Shown: positions 51,359 through 59,227, counted from the stretch's first letter. The stretch is 64,000 nucleotides of DNA from an uncultured Ignavibacteria bacterium (GCA_937974175.1 CALJIG010000026.1:1-64000), one strand, 5' to 3'. Numbers and translations: made by a program. Notes: generated from the sequence alone by a model not told the origin.

Positions 51359-54300
51359 AAGGACCATTCTCTTTGTATCAACAAAATCAGCAGCTTCGAT
51401 TCTATAGAAGTAAACACCGCTGGCAAAATCTGCTCCGTTGAAATCAACTGAGTAAACGCCTGTAGGTTTAACTTCATTTAATAATTTAGCTACTTCTCTT
51501 CCCGTTATATCAAAGATTCTCAATGTTACAAAGCTTTGCTTTGGTAAAGAGAAATTAATCTTTGTAGTAGGGTTGAAAGGATTAGGATAATTTTGTGATA
51601 GTTCGAATTTATCCGGTACCATTGTTAATGGTGTTCCGGTGCCTGTCGGACCGCCTGCGGTAACGTCATCGATAAATGCATTATTACCGAATGCTGATAA
51701 AGCGGTGAACCTTACTCGGTCCGTTCCTATCGGCATTGCTAATAATTTCGTTCCCCATTCGTTATTTGCAGGTGACATATATTCTGTATTGTTTCCGATT
51801 GCACCTGTTGTAGTTAAATTATTGGTTGAGTTATAACCTGTAGCAGGTGTATTTTTTGCTATTAAAGTAATTAATCTTGCCCAAGTTGTACCTCCGTCTG
51901 TAGAAGTATATATAGCCATTGAATCAGCTGAAAGTGTTGTTGTCGGCTGATAGAATTTATGAGCATAATTAAATCTAAGATAGTTAGTTCCTGCAATTAC
52001 TGCCGGGAATTGATTTGTTGTCAATGACTGCGTTGTACCGCCCGATGCTGAATAATAATCGAACATTGCTGAACCGACTGTTGCGCCGTAACCGCCCGGT
52101 GCCTGTCTTGTCCAGTATTGTGTTCCTGTTCCTGTGTAACTCCATTCAACAGGAGGGAATGTTGTGCTGATAAAGCTTTCGTTCAGCGGAAGCGCGCCTA
52201 CTCTTCTTAAAGTAAGTGCTCTTGTTTCACTTGAAGCTGTTGAATCAGAAGGACTTCTGTAAGCATAAACTCTCCATTGACCAACGAGTGAATCACCTCT
52301 TAAAATGCCGTAGGCATTTAACATTCCGTCCAAATCTGAGTTTACCATTGTAATAGATGTGTCGAATTGGTTATTTCCTGAAGGAATATTGAATATTACC
52401 GGTCCGGCAAATGTAGGGCTGTCAAACTGCCATTTGTATTTTAATCCCGGTCCGCCGCTTCTCCATGAAATTGTTAAGTTTGAATTATCATTCGGAGCTG
52501 TTATAATTCTTGCATTATTTAAAGGTGAAACCAAAGCAAACGGAGTTACGTTTACCTGACCTCTTCTTAATGTTATTGCTCTTGGTCCGTTAGTTGCTTT
52601 TAAAGAGTCTGCGCCTGTTGCACCCGGTACTTTATAAGCCCAGATATCAAACTGACCAACTAATGAATCTGAAGCTGTGCCGGTATTTGTAAACCCTGCT
52701 GCTGCAAGTATATCATCTAATGCGCCTAATGTTGTAGTTATTGAATTTGTCGAAGCATTAATTTGTACTCTTCTTGGTCCTGCTACGTTACCGAATATCA
52801 TTTTATATGTAGCGCCGGTTGCTGAGGTATCCCATGTAAATGTTACCGGAGTTGTTGAGCCCGGGAAGGTTACTATTCTTGAACTTGCTGCAGGTGTTTG
52901 AATATTAAACGGACTTAACGGATATGTAGCAATCTGCACGCCTGTTGTCCATGCGTTATAGATTCCAGTTTTGTCATCCATCCATAATGGCCATACTTTT
53001 GTTCCTTGTGATGTAACGCCGATGTAATCACCTGCGTAACCTGCTGCTACACCTGAAAGTGTTACAGTTTTTGGTCTGAATCTGTGGTCACTTACTACAA
53101 CGTCTGTGAATGTATTTCCGCCGTCGATAGAACGTGACATCATTACTTCAGCAGAATCTGCTGCTGTATTTCTGTTATCATAATAAACAATATTTACGCC
53201 GCCTGTCTGATCAACGCAAATTGCATTATAAAACTGTAATTTACCATTGTTCATCGGGTCTTGATTTACTCTTACGCCTGATGACCAGTTTGTACCGCCG
53301 TTTGTGGATTTCCACATAACGATATCTGCATCACTTCCTAAAGGAGCAATATTTTTTCCAGATGCTACTACATAAATCCAGCCGTTTCTCGGACCGCCTG
53401 TATTATCTACAGCAATTCTTGGAAAGCTGTTCATTCTTATTCCGTAAGGAGCGAAGCCGGTACCGAATACAAGTAAACCGTTCATATCAACAACATTGTT
53501 TGAACCTGTAAAAGATACACCGCCGTTTGTTGATTTTGCAAAGCTGAGGAAGTCTTCTGCTGCGCTTCCTAATGTATTTGCCCATACAGAGTAAACTACT
53601 CCGCCCGGACCAACTGCAACATCTTCACCTCTGGCTGTATATCCTGAAGCCGGAGTTATCATTGTTACAGGTGTTGACCATGTTGTACCGCCGTTAGATG
53701 TATATGAGCATCTTGCAGGATACGGTGAGCTGAATGTTGTATAAACACAGTAGCTTCTTCCGTAGTAAGGACTGCTTGGTACATCATCTGTACCTGCTAA
53801 GTTTTTATCTACTGAACCTGATTCGATTGTGTAATTTGCCGACCATGTTAAGCCGTTATTTGTAGAAGTATTTGCAAACATTCCTGAAGTCGAAAATCCT
53901 AAGTGAGTCATGTGTATTCTGCCGTCTTTATCAATTGTTGGTCCCGGATCACCGCCGTGGTTACCAATCGGTGCGCCTTGTAATGTATCGCTTCCAAACC
54001 ATGAAGCGCCGCCGTCTGTTGTAACGTAAACACCTTCACTGATAAATAAAGATGCGCCTGCTACATTAATAGCATTTGAAGAGCCGAACATTATTAAAGG
54101 ATTAGTGGGATTTCTGACGATTACTACTTCTGTTTGTGCGCTGTTTACACGCGGAAGAACACGGACATTCGGAGAAACCATGAATGTTCCCTGTGGTGTT
54201 TGAACAACTCTTGTTTCTGTGACAGGATGAACATAGTCAACTTTTCCCATCATTGGGAAAGACGTTGAATATGTCTGTTCTGCATCGTAGAGCCTTGACG

Positions 54301-54400
54301 GATCTACTGCCCATTTCTGGGGTGTATCTTGAGATTTTTGACCTGTAAAAATTACAAATCCAAAAATCGCAACGGAAAATAACAGTATGATTTTCCTCAC
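51350..54400 (-). CDS. Large T9SS-exported sialidase-like/propeller protein
   Basis: 1016 residues from a GTG start at 54400, chosen because AGAAGGAG lies 7 bases upstream. Signal peptide at the N-terminus; about 80-490 is a BNR/sialidase-type propeller (VYVTTDGGASWFG, TYTSNGGTTWST, MWKSTNGGTNWSS). Two SusE-like domains follow (about 500-620 and 625-740), then a jelly roll (about 745-920) and the T9SS sorting domain (LSQNYPNPFNPTTKINF to KRMVLVK). No complete sialidase arginine triad is evident, so enzymatic activity is doubtful. It is likely a surface adhesin or binding protein. The SusE-like domain is shared with the 33099-34415 gene. Confidence 0.83.
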   Translation of the reverse strand: MRKIILLFSVAIFGFVIFTGQKSQDTPQKWAVDPSRLYDAEQTYSTSFPMMGKVDYVHPVTETRVVQTPQGTFMVSPNVRVLPRVNSAQTEVVIVRNPTNPLIMFGSSNAINVAGASLFISEGVYVTTDGGASWFGSDTLQGAPIGNHGGDPGPTIDKDGRIHMTHLGFSTSGMFANTSTNNGLTWSANYTIESGSVDKNLAGTDDVPSSPYYGRSYCVYTTFSSPYPARCSYTSNGGTTWSTPVTMITPASGYTARGEDVAVGPGGVVYSVWANTLGSAAEDFLSFAKSTNGGVSFTGSNNVVDMNGLLVFGTGFAPYGIRMNSFPRIAVDNTGGPRNGWIYVVASGKNIAPLGSDADIVMWKSTNGGTNWSSGVRVNQDPMNNGKLQFYNAICVDQTGGVNIVYYDNRNTAADSAEVMMSRSIDGGNTFTDVVVSDHRFRPKTVTLSGVAAGYAGDYIGVTSQGTKVWPLWMDDKTGIYNAWTTGVQIATYPLSPFNIQTPAASSRIVTFPGSTTPVTFTWDTSATGATYKMIFGNVAGPRRVQINASTNSITTTLGALDDILAAAGFTNTGTASDSLVGQFDIWAYKVPGATGADSLKATNGPRAITLRRGQVNVTPFALVSPLNNARIITAPNDNSNLTISWRSGGPGLKYKWQFDSPTFAGPVIFNIPSGNNQFDTSITMVNSDLDGMLNAYGILRGDSLVGQWRVYAYRSPSDSTASSETRALTLRRVGALPLNESFISTTFPPVEWSYTGTGTQYWTRQAPGGYGATVGSAMFDYYSASGGTTQSLTTNQFPAVIAGTNYLRFNYAHKFYQPTTTLSADSMAIYTSTDGGTTWARLITLIAKNTPATGYNSTNNLTTTGAIGNNTEYMSPANNEWGTKLLAMPIGTDRVRFTALSAFGNNAFIDDVTAGGPTGTGTPLTMVPDKFELSQNYPNPFNPTTKINFSLPKQSFVTLRIFDITGREVAKLLNEVKPTGVYSVDFNGADFASGVYFYRIEAADFVDTKRMVLVK

Positions 54401-54407
54401 GAGGGTT

Positions 54408-54415
54408 CTCCTTCT
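54408..54415 (-). promoter_or_regulatory. Ribosome binding site that fixes a GTG start
   Basis: On the minus strand AGAAGGAG stands 7-8 bases before GTG 54400. Such strong Shine-Dalgarno matches are rare elsewhere in this window. Confidence 0.75.
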
Positions 54416-54533
54416 TTAGAATTTCGTTTTAGGTTTAGTTTATTATAATTTACTTCAATATTAGACAAAATAACTGCAAAAATCTGTTACGGAATATATA
54501 CCCTGCATCTATAAAAAACACAGGGGTTTTATT

Positions 54534-56033
54534 TTAATATGGTATACAAACAATACCTGCGGGGAAAGAACCCATCTCCATTCTTCTGCTGTTCAATGTA
54601 AAATCTGACATATTTATAATTCTCGTTACTCCTACTTTAAAGCTTCCGACCGTAGGATGATGACCGTCCTGCCCTGACTGTGTTTCGCAGGCTATGTATG
54701 CATAATTCCCGTCCGATGAAAAGTCTACTCCATGCGGCTGAACACCAACTGAAGTTACTGTCCTGAAAGGAGTATTTGTTGTAGTATTAATAATTGTAAC
54801 TGTTCCGTCATTTCTGTTACAGACAAAAATATACTGATTATTCCTTGAGTGCTTCATAAGCAGAGGATTATCCCCTACCTGTATTGTCGGTGTGAGCACT
54901 GAAGGCTCTAATGTTCTTGCGCTGTAAACTCTTACAAAGTCAGGAGTAGTATTCCCTGCAACTCCAACACATGTTACATACAATGTAGAATCATCAGGTG
55001 AAATTAATACCTGGTATGGCCTGTAAGTAGATGTTCCGTTTCCTGAAGGCGGAACGCCGGGACCAATAGGAGCCTGTGATTCTATTTCCATATCACTGGT
55101 TCTTATTTTGAATATATATTCACCAATCTGGCTGGTTACAAAAATGTACTGTCCGTTATGCGTCATTGCCATTCCGTGCGGAGCATTCATCTGCACAGCA
55201 GTTGCAGTATCCAGAATACTCATTCCGCCTGCAGTGCTTAATTTTTTCACACGTCTTTCAGTACCCGATGCATCGAAGTTAGATACATATAAAAAATTAT
55301 TATCAGGTGATATAATTAAATGAGCTGGATTATTCCCTACGGCAATTCTTCCAACCTGTGCATAAGTATTCACGTCATATTTTTCAATATAACCTTCCTG
55401 AATAAGACTGACATAAAAATATTTTTGCTGCGGGTCAACAATTATATAATGAGGCGCATCTAAGGCAGCTCGTCCGCCCACAGGTATTAATCTTGTAACT
55501 AAATTATTTTCAGTGTTAACTACTGCAACTAAATCTGCAGCCTGATTTGTAATAAAACACTTTTTTGAAAAATCCTGATTTGCAATCTGTCCGTCTTTAT
55601 TCGGAGCTCCGTTATTTATCCATCTCATTAACAGCGAAACTTTATCGGCGGACATCTTATGCAAATCCATTAATACTTCAGAGACCGGAGATATATTTGT
55701 ATCATTATTAACTATTGAAGTTATATGCGACCAGAAGCCGTTGTACGGAATAATCATTGTTCCGTTATTCGAACCCTTCATAGCTGAAGACCAGTCCTGT
55801 AAATCCAAACCGCCTGCTTTTGATGCTGTATTATGGCAGGATGAATTTGTGCAAGTGTTCGATGTTGAGTTAAACGGAGTGCTGAAAAGTGTTGCAATGC
55901 TATCAGGAAAAGGTGTACCTGTGCCGGGATCGCTTGTAACAAAATCCTGCTTGCAGGAATAAAGAAGAACAGATGAAGTAATAGTTAAGAATATTATAAA
56001 AGATATTTGGTGAATCTTTTTAACACCGTTCAT
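54534..56033 (-). CDS. YncE-like propeller lipoprotein with CX4CH heme-type motif
   Basis: 499 residues. Lipobox LLYSC puts the modified cysteine at 27. Residues about 45-145 look like a planctomycete-type cytochrome c domain (GGLDLQDWSSAMKGS, LMRWINNGAPNKDGQ), but its heme motif is C61-TNSS-C66-H67, with four residues between cysteines instead of two. Residues about 160-495 are a seven-bladed YncE/lactonase-like propeller (YFYVSLIQEGYIEKYDV, NNFLYVSNFDASG). Probably periplasmic or outer-membrane bound. Its ATG directly follows the thioesterase stop codon. Confidence 0.8.
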   Translation of the reverse strand: MNGVKKIHQISFIIFLTITSSVLLYSCKQDFVTSDPGTGTPFPDSIATLFSTPFNSTSNTCTNSSCHNTASKAGGLDLQDWSSAMKGSNNGTMIIPYNGFWSHITSIVNNDTNISPVSEVLMDLHKMSADKVSLLMRWINNGAPNKDGQIANQDFSKKCFITNQAADLVAVVNTENNLVTRLIPVGGRAALDAPHYIIVDPQQKYFYVSLIQEGYIEKYDVNTYAQVGRIAVGNNPAHLIISPDNNFLYVSNFDASGTERRVKKLSTAGGMSILDTATAVQMNAPHGMAMTHNGQYIFVTSQIGEYIFKIRTSDMEIESQAPIGPGVPPSGNGTSTYRPYQVLISPDDSTLYVTCVGVAGNTTPDFVRVYSARTLEPSVLTPTIQVGDNPLLMKHSRNNQYIFVCNRNDGTVTIINTTTNTPFRTVTSVGVQPHGVDFSSDGNYAYIACETQSGQDGHHPTVGSFKVGVTRIINMSDFTLNSRRMEMGSFPAGIVCIPY

Positions 56034-56498
56034 TTAATTAGTTTTGTTAATTAGTTTTAAGTTAGGTTCAAATTTTTTTATATCATTAATAAAATTATCA
56101 GCCAGAGGTTCGGGAGTATTTTTTAGGGGGTGGAGATTTACGAGAATTCCTTTTGCGTCGCAAATCAATGTGTTTGTTTCCGGGTTTTCAATTATCTGGT
56201 CAAAGCAAAAGCTTGAGTTTTTTATCCATTCGATTCTTGTATAAACATCAAGCAGGTTGTCTAAAAATCCGAAGCCTTTATAATTAATATTGTTGTTCAC
56301 AACAACAACTTTTAAGCCGTCGTCAAAAATTCCTGTAGGTAAAATTCTGTAACCTAAATTTCTTCTATATTCAATTCTTGCAGCTTCAAGATATTGCAGG
56401 TAAACTGCATTGTGAACTATACCCTGCGAGTCCACTTCAAATGTCCTTACTCTTACCTGAATTTTATGCTTATACTTTTCTATTCCCACCTGCTCCAT
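56034..56498 (-). CDS. Acyl-CoA thioesterase, hot-dog fold (YbgC/4HBT-like)
   Basis: 154 residues from the ATG at 56498 (MEQVGIEKYKHKIQVRVRTFEVD). The frame also opens at 56519, but the predicted transcription start near 56527 would leave almost no leader. Hot-dog motif FEVDSQGIVHNAVYLQYLEAARIEYRR has aspartate and histidine in the places of the 4-hydroxybenzoyl-CoA thioesterase active site. It hydrolyses a short- or medium-chain acyl-CoA; the substrate is not known. It is co-transcribed with the YncE-like gene (stop and start adjacent). Confidence 0.87.
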   Translation of the reverse strand: MEQVGIEKYKHKIQVRVRTFEVDSQGIVHNAVYLQYLEAARIEYRRNLGYRILPTGIFDDGLKVVVVNNNINYKGFGFLDNLLDVYTRIEWIKNSSFCFDQIIENPETNTLICDAKGILVNLHPLKNTPEPLADNFINDIKKFEPNLKLINKTN

Positions 56499-56533
56499 TT
56501 TAAAAAATTTAATTTTCAAAATTAATGTAATTA

Positions 56534-56601
56534 ATTATCCTAATCGCATTTTTTGTCTGTCAAGTAAAAAAATAAAATATTTACCTATTAGTAGGTATAG
56601 G
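56534..56601 (-). promoter_or_regulatory. Promoter and operator-like palindrome of the thioesterase unit
   Basis: Minus strand: -35 TTGACA (56558-56563), 18 bases, -10 GATAAT (56534-56539). Upstream is the perfect-armed palindrome TACCTATTAGTAGGTA (56582-56597) within CCTATTAGTAGGTATAGG. The same palindrome and TTGACA box lie before hisS at 5963-6001, with the palindrome in the opposite orientation relative to the -35. A repressor or activator site is likely; the regulator is not in view. Confidence 0.55.
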
Positions 56602-56646
56602 CAGGATTTTATTTGATAGAATAGATAGAATGAGTAAATTATATGG

Positions 56647-56723
56647 GAATTCAGAATTTAGAATTTAGAATGCAGAATTAAATCGAAAAAAAACCTTGGA
56701 ACTTGAAATTTGAGATTTGGAAC
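56647..56723 (+). repeat. Two adjacent heptamer arrays, GAATTTA and TTGAAAT families
   Basis: 56647-56681: GAATTCA, GAATTTA, GAATTTA, GAATGCA, GAATTAA. 56696-56723: TTGGAAC, TTGAAAT, TTGAGAT, TTGGAAC. Each keeps exact seven-base register. Confidence 0.85.
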
Positions 56724-56735
56724 TGAAATAAGAAT

Positions 56736-56926
56736 CCGACTTTTTTCCGACTATTTACAAAAAAAAAAATTGTAGTATTGAAAAATCAACAATGATGAAA
56801 ATAAAACCCGACCAAAATCCGACTATTTACAATTAATAATTAGCAATGAACAGAAATTACTTCTTTTAAAATCTTAAATCTGAGTTCTTAAATCTTAAAT
56901 TAGAAGAAATCCGACTTTTTTCCGAC
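56736..56926 (+). repeat. CCGAC dyads at 56736, 56808 and 56911 with heptamer arrays between
   Basis: CCGAC starts at 56736/56747, 56808/56819 and 56911/56922, always 11 apart. Spacers are TTTTTT or CAAAAT. Between them lie AATTAAT-AATTAGC-AATGAAC (56831-56851) and AAATCTT-AAATCTG-AGTTCTT-AAATCTT (56869-56896). Confidence 0.85.
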
Positions 56927-56966
56927 TAAATATAATAGTGAAAATAATGAAATCTAAAATAAAACT

Positions 56967-56994
56967 CGTAATTCGTAAATTGGAATTCGTAATT
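56967..56994 (+). repeat. Heptamer short tandem repeat, CGTAATT family
   Basis: Units CGTAATT, CGTAAAT, TGGAATT, CGTAATT; the same family and nearly the same order as 6736-6770. Confidence 0.85.
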
Positions 56995-57004
56995 GAATAA
57001 GAAC

Positions 57005-57109
57005 CCGACCAAAATCCGACTTATTTTCAAATAACAATTAGCAATTAACAATGAACTTAAAACCAAAATCCGTCAAAAATCCATCATGAGAAAGAAAACT
57101 AAAAATAAC
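57005..57109 (+). repeat. Direct repeat unit, copy 1
   Basis: Begins with the dyad CCGAC (57005, 57016), then the heptamers AAATAAC, AATTAGC, AATTAAC, AATGAAC (57029-57056), then the dyad CCGTC/CCATC (57070, 57081) and the start of AGAAAGAAAACTAAAAATAA. Essentially identical to 57364-57468. Confidence 0.8.
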
Positions 57110-57157
57110 AGTTTTGAAAAAATCCGTCGCGGCGGAAAAACAAACCCGACTTTCCCT

Positions 57158-57270
57158 CTCGTTCCCAACGTCCTCGTTGGGAACGGTATGTGATTGTATA
57201 TAGGATTTAACATTATAATTGAACTCTAATGGTCAGGATGTACATTCCCAACGAGGACGTTGGGAATGAG
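57158..57270. mobile_element. MITE-like element of 113 bp inside the repeat cluster
   Basis: The 28-base ends are inverse copies with two mismatches, and each end is itself a hairpin: CGTTCCCAACG-TCCT-CGTTGGGAACG (57160-57185) and CATTCCCAACG-AGGA-CGTTGGGAATG (57243-57268). It separates the CCGAC at 57146 from the dyad at 57291, so it probably inserted into an existing cluster. Confidence 0.7.
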
Positions 57271-57290
57271 GAAAAATACAAACATAAAAC

Positions 57291-57468
57291 GCGACTTTTT
57301 TCCGACTATTTACAAATATAAAAAATTGTAGTATTGAAAAATCAACAATGATGAAAATAAAACCCGACCAAAATTCGACTTATTTTCAAATAACAATTAG
57401 CAATTAACAATGAACTTAAAACCAAAATCCGTCAAAAATCCATCATGAGAAAGAAAACTAAAAATAAT
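57291..57468 (+). repeat. Direct repeat unit, copy 2, with CCGAC dyads
   Basis: Dyads at 57291/57302 (GCGAC, CCGAC), 57364/57375 (CCGAC, TCGAC) and 57429/57440 (CCGTC, CCATC). The first 85 bases repeat 56736-56820, including AATTGTAGTATTGAAAAATC; the remainder repeats 57005-57109. Confidence 0.85.
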
Positions 57469-57564
57469 AGTGTTGAAAAAACAGCAACAGTAAATCAAAA
57501 CCCAACGATCCCGCTAAAGACGGGACTGAGCTTCGCACAGAAATCCGACTTATTGTAAAAAAAT

Positions 57565-57592
57565 AAATCTGAAATCTGACTTCTGAAATGTG
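57565..57592 (+). repeat. Heptamer short tandem repeat, AAATCTG family
   Basis: Units AAATCTG, AAATCTG, ACTTCTG, AAATGTG, 16 bases after a single CCGAC at 57545. The arginase gene begins 60 bases later. Confidence 0.8.
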
Positions 57593-57651
57593 AGAAAATT
57601 TTCTCTCTCTACTTTGCAGTGCCGATTTTTTATATTTGTTAAAATTCATAT

Positions 57652-58596
57652 ATGATAAACCAAAAACGTAATAAAAAAATTAACAGAAATATCGGAATGA
57701 TAGGATTTCCGATGGATTTAGGCGCAGATAGACGCGGCGTTGATATGGGTCCTTCCGCCCTCAGATATGCCAATTTAGAGAACAAACTCGAAGATTTAGG
57801 TTACAAAGTAACAGATTACGGTGATATAGATGTGGAGATTTCCGAAACTCAGAGAATACGCGACCCGAAATTAAAGTACTTATCCGAAATTGTAAAAACA
57901 TCAAAAACCCTTGCCAAAAAAGTTGAGGGTATCATGAATAAAAAATACTTCCCGCTTATACTTGGCGGAGACCATGCAACTGCCCTTGGCAGCATTGCCG
58001 GAATTGCCTCATATTGCAAAAAGAAAAATAAAACTCTTGGAGTAATCTGGATTGATGCTCACCCTGATATGAACACACCTGAAACAACTCCTTCAGGAAA
58101 CATACACGGAATGCCGCTAGCTGCTGCATTAGGACTTGGTGATAAACGTCTAGTAAATATTGGAGGTTTCAAGCCGAAAGTTAAAGTAGAAAATGTCGCA
58201 ATGATTGGTATCCGCGATGTTGATCCGCTTGAAGCAGAGACGATTAAAAAACTTGGAGTTATGGTTTACACAATGTCAGACGTAGACAGACTTGGAATTC
58301 ATAATATTATGATTAAGGTACTGGAGGATTTTAAATCGCGCGTTGACCACATACACATCAGCTTTGATATGGACGGCATCGACCCGGATTATGCAGAAGG
58401 CGTAGGAACACCTGTTCCCGGCGGACTTACATATCGCGAGTCGCAGCTTATCATGGAAACGATTGCATCAAGCGGCAGCATGAACTCGCTTGAAGTCCTT
58501 GAAGTAAATCCGATTTTAGATAGTAAGAATAAAACTGCCGTACTGGCAACTGAGCTTATTGCTTCAGCGTTGGGTAAGAATACGCTGTGGGATTAA
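57652..58596 (+). CDS. rocF: Arginase
   Basis: 314 residues of the ureohydrolase family. The two-manganese site is visible in LGGDHATALGSIAG, WIDAHPDMNTPETTPSGN and ISFDMDGIDPDYAEGVGTPV. The serine/asparagine pair after DMNTPETTPSGNIHG favours arginase (arginine to ornithine and urea) over agmatinase. It stands alone after the repeat cluster and converges with the hypothetical gene at 58593, overlapping by 4 bases. Symbol by family resemblance. Confidence 0.9.
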   Translation: MINQKRNKKINRNIGMIGFPMDLGADRRGVDMGPSALRYANLENKLEDLGYKVTDYGDIDVEISETQRIRDPKLKYLSEIVKTSKTLAKKVEGIMNKKYFPLILGGDHATALGSIAGIASYCKKKNKTLGVIWIDAHPDMNTPETTPSGNIHGMPLAAALGLGDKRLVNIGGFKPKVKVENVAMIGIRDVDPLEAETIKKLGVMVYTMSDVDRLGIHNIMIKVLEDFKSRVDHIHISFDMDGIDPDYAEGVGTPVPGGLTYRESQLIMETIASSGSMNSLEVLEVNPILDSKNKTAVLATELIASALGKNTLWD

Positions 58597-58973
58597 TAAA
58601 TTTTGAATTTTAATTTCATTTCTGTATAAATTTCATCAAATTTTTTTGAATAGAATTTATAGTTTTCGTTGAGTTTCGCTTCATCATCGTTTGCAGCTTT
58701 TTTTATGTCCTCATACAAAACTAAATTTTTATATTCAGCCGCTTTCAATGGAACGAAATTTTTGATTTCAAGCAACAAGCCAGGAATTTTTGATTTCGCT
58801 TTATAAATAATAATAAACTGCGTAGCGGTTTTATAATAATCAGACATTACTTCTCTGATTACTCTCAAAGTTTCGAAACTAGAGTCACTTTTATCTAAAT
58901 GTCTTTTATGATCTTCATCATTACTATTAGTTTCACTGAGTCTTAGCCAATAATTTTTATGCACTTTGTACAT
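58593..58973 (-). CDS. C-terminal part of a frameshifted membrane-anchored helical protein
   Basis: 126 residues from the first ATG, but the same frame is open further upstream through KEIISSERKYAYSLVQLYKE to the A-tract at 59047-59053, where it meets the frame of the 58997-59221 gene. The joined protein would have 209 residues: one membrane helix and a long charged helical domain (DEIYTEMKLKFKIY end). No family recognised. It should be read as the second half of one gene broken by a one-base shift. Confidence 0.55.
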   Translation of the reverse strand: MYKVHKNYWLRLSETNSNDEDHKRHLDKSDSSFETLRVIREVMSDYYKTATQFIIIYKAKSKIPGLLLEIKNFVPLKAAEYKNLVLYEDIKKAANDDEAKLNENYKFYSKKFDEIYTEMKLKFKIY

Positions 58974-58996
58974 TACAAGCTCTTTATATAGCTGTA

Positions 58997-59221
58997 CTAA
59001 TGAGTAGGCATACTTTCTTTCACTAGAAATAATTTCTTTAATACTATTTTTTTATCAATTTGCCTGTTTAAATAAAAGAGAATTATTTGTGAAGTAATTG
59101 CAATTAGTCCTCCAAGTAAAACGGCAAAAAGAGAAGAAGTCCAAAAACTTGAATGAGGAGTTAAGACCTCGATAAGTTTATCTAATTGCTTTATGACTAT
59201 TTCAATTTTAGTTGCATCCAT
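58997..59221 (-). CDS. N-terminal part of the same frameshifted gene, with one membrane helix
   Basis: 74 residues: MDATKIEIVIKQLDKLIEVL, a transmembrane segment SLFAVLLGGLIAITSQIILFYL (within residues about 30-52) and NRQIDKKI, after which the frame soon stops. A run of seven A on the coding strand (59047-59053) sits where the good helical sequence changes frame. Adding one base there, or a -1 ribosomal slip, joins it to the following frame. It begins 6 bases after the valS stop, so the unit is valS followed by this gene. Confidence 0.55.
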   Translation of the reverse strand: MDATKIEIVIKQLDKLIEVLTPHSSFWTSSLFAVLLGGLIAITSQIILFYLNRQIDKKIVLKKLFLVKESMPTH

Positions 59222-59227
59222 TGGAAT

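Larger units (their letters stand above)
56520..57651. other. Repeat-rich 1.1-kb intergenic region
   Basis: No credible gene. It holds the thioesterase promoter, six or more heptamer arrays (56647, 56696, 56831, 56869, 56967, 57029, 57388, 57565), about nine CCGAC/CCGTC dyads, a MITE-like element at 57158-57270 and long direct repeats (57005-57109 repeated at 57364-57468; 56736-56820 repeated at 57291-57376). All CCGAC dyads point the same way. Confidence 0.85.

Noticed and set aside
56640..57600. Possible CRISPR array
   Set aside because: Repeats are 5-mers in 11-base pairs and seven-base arrays with irregular distances; there are no constant-length spacers and no cas genes.
56520..57651. 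Replication origin
   Set aside because: AT-rich with repeats, but I saw no cluster of DnaA boxes and no dnaA or dnaN gene; rpmH here is not next to dnaA within the window.
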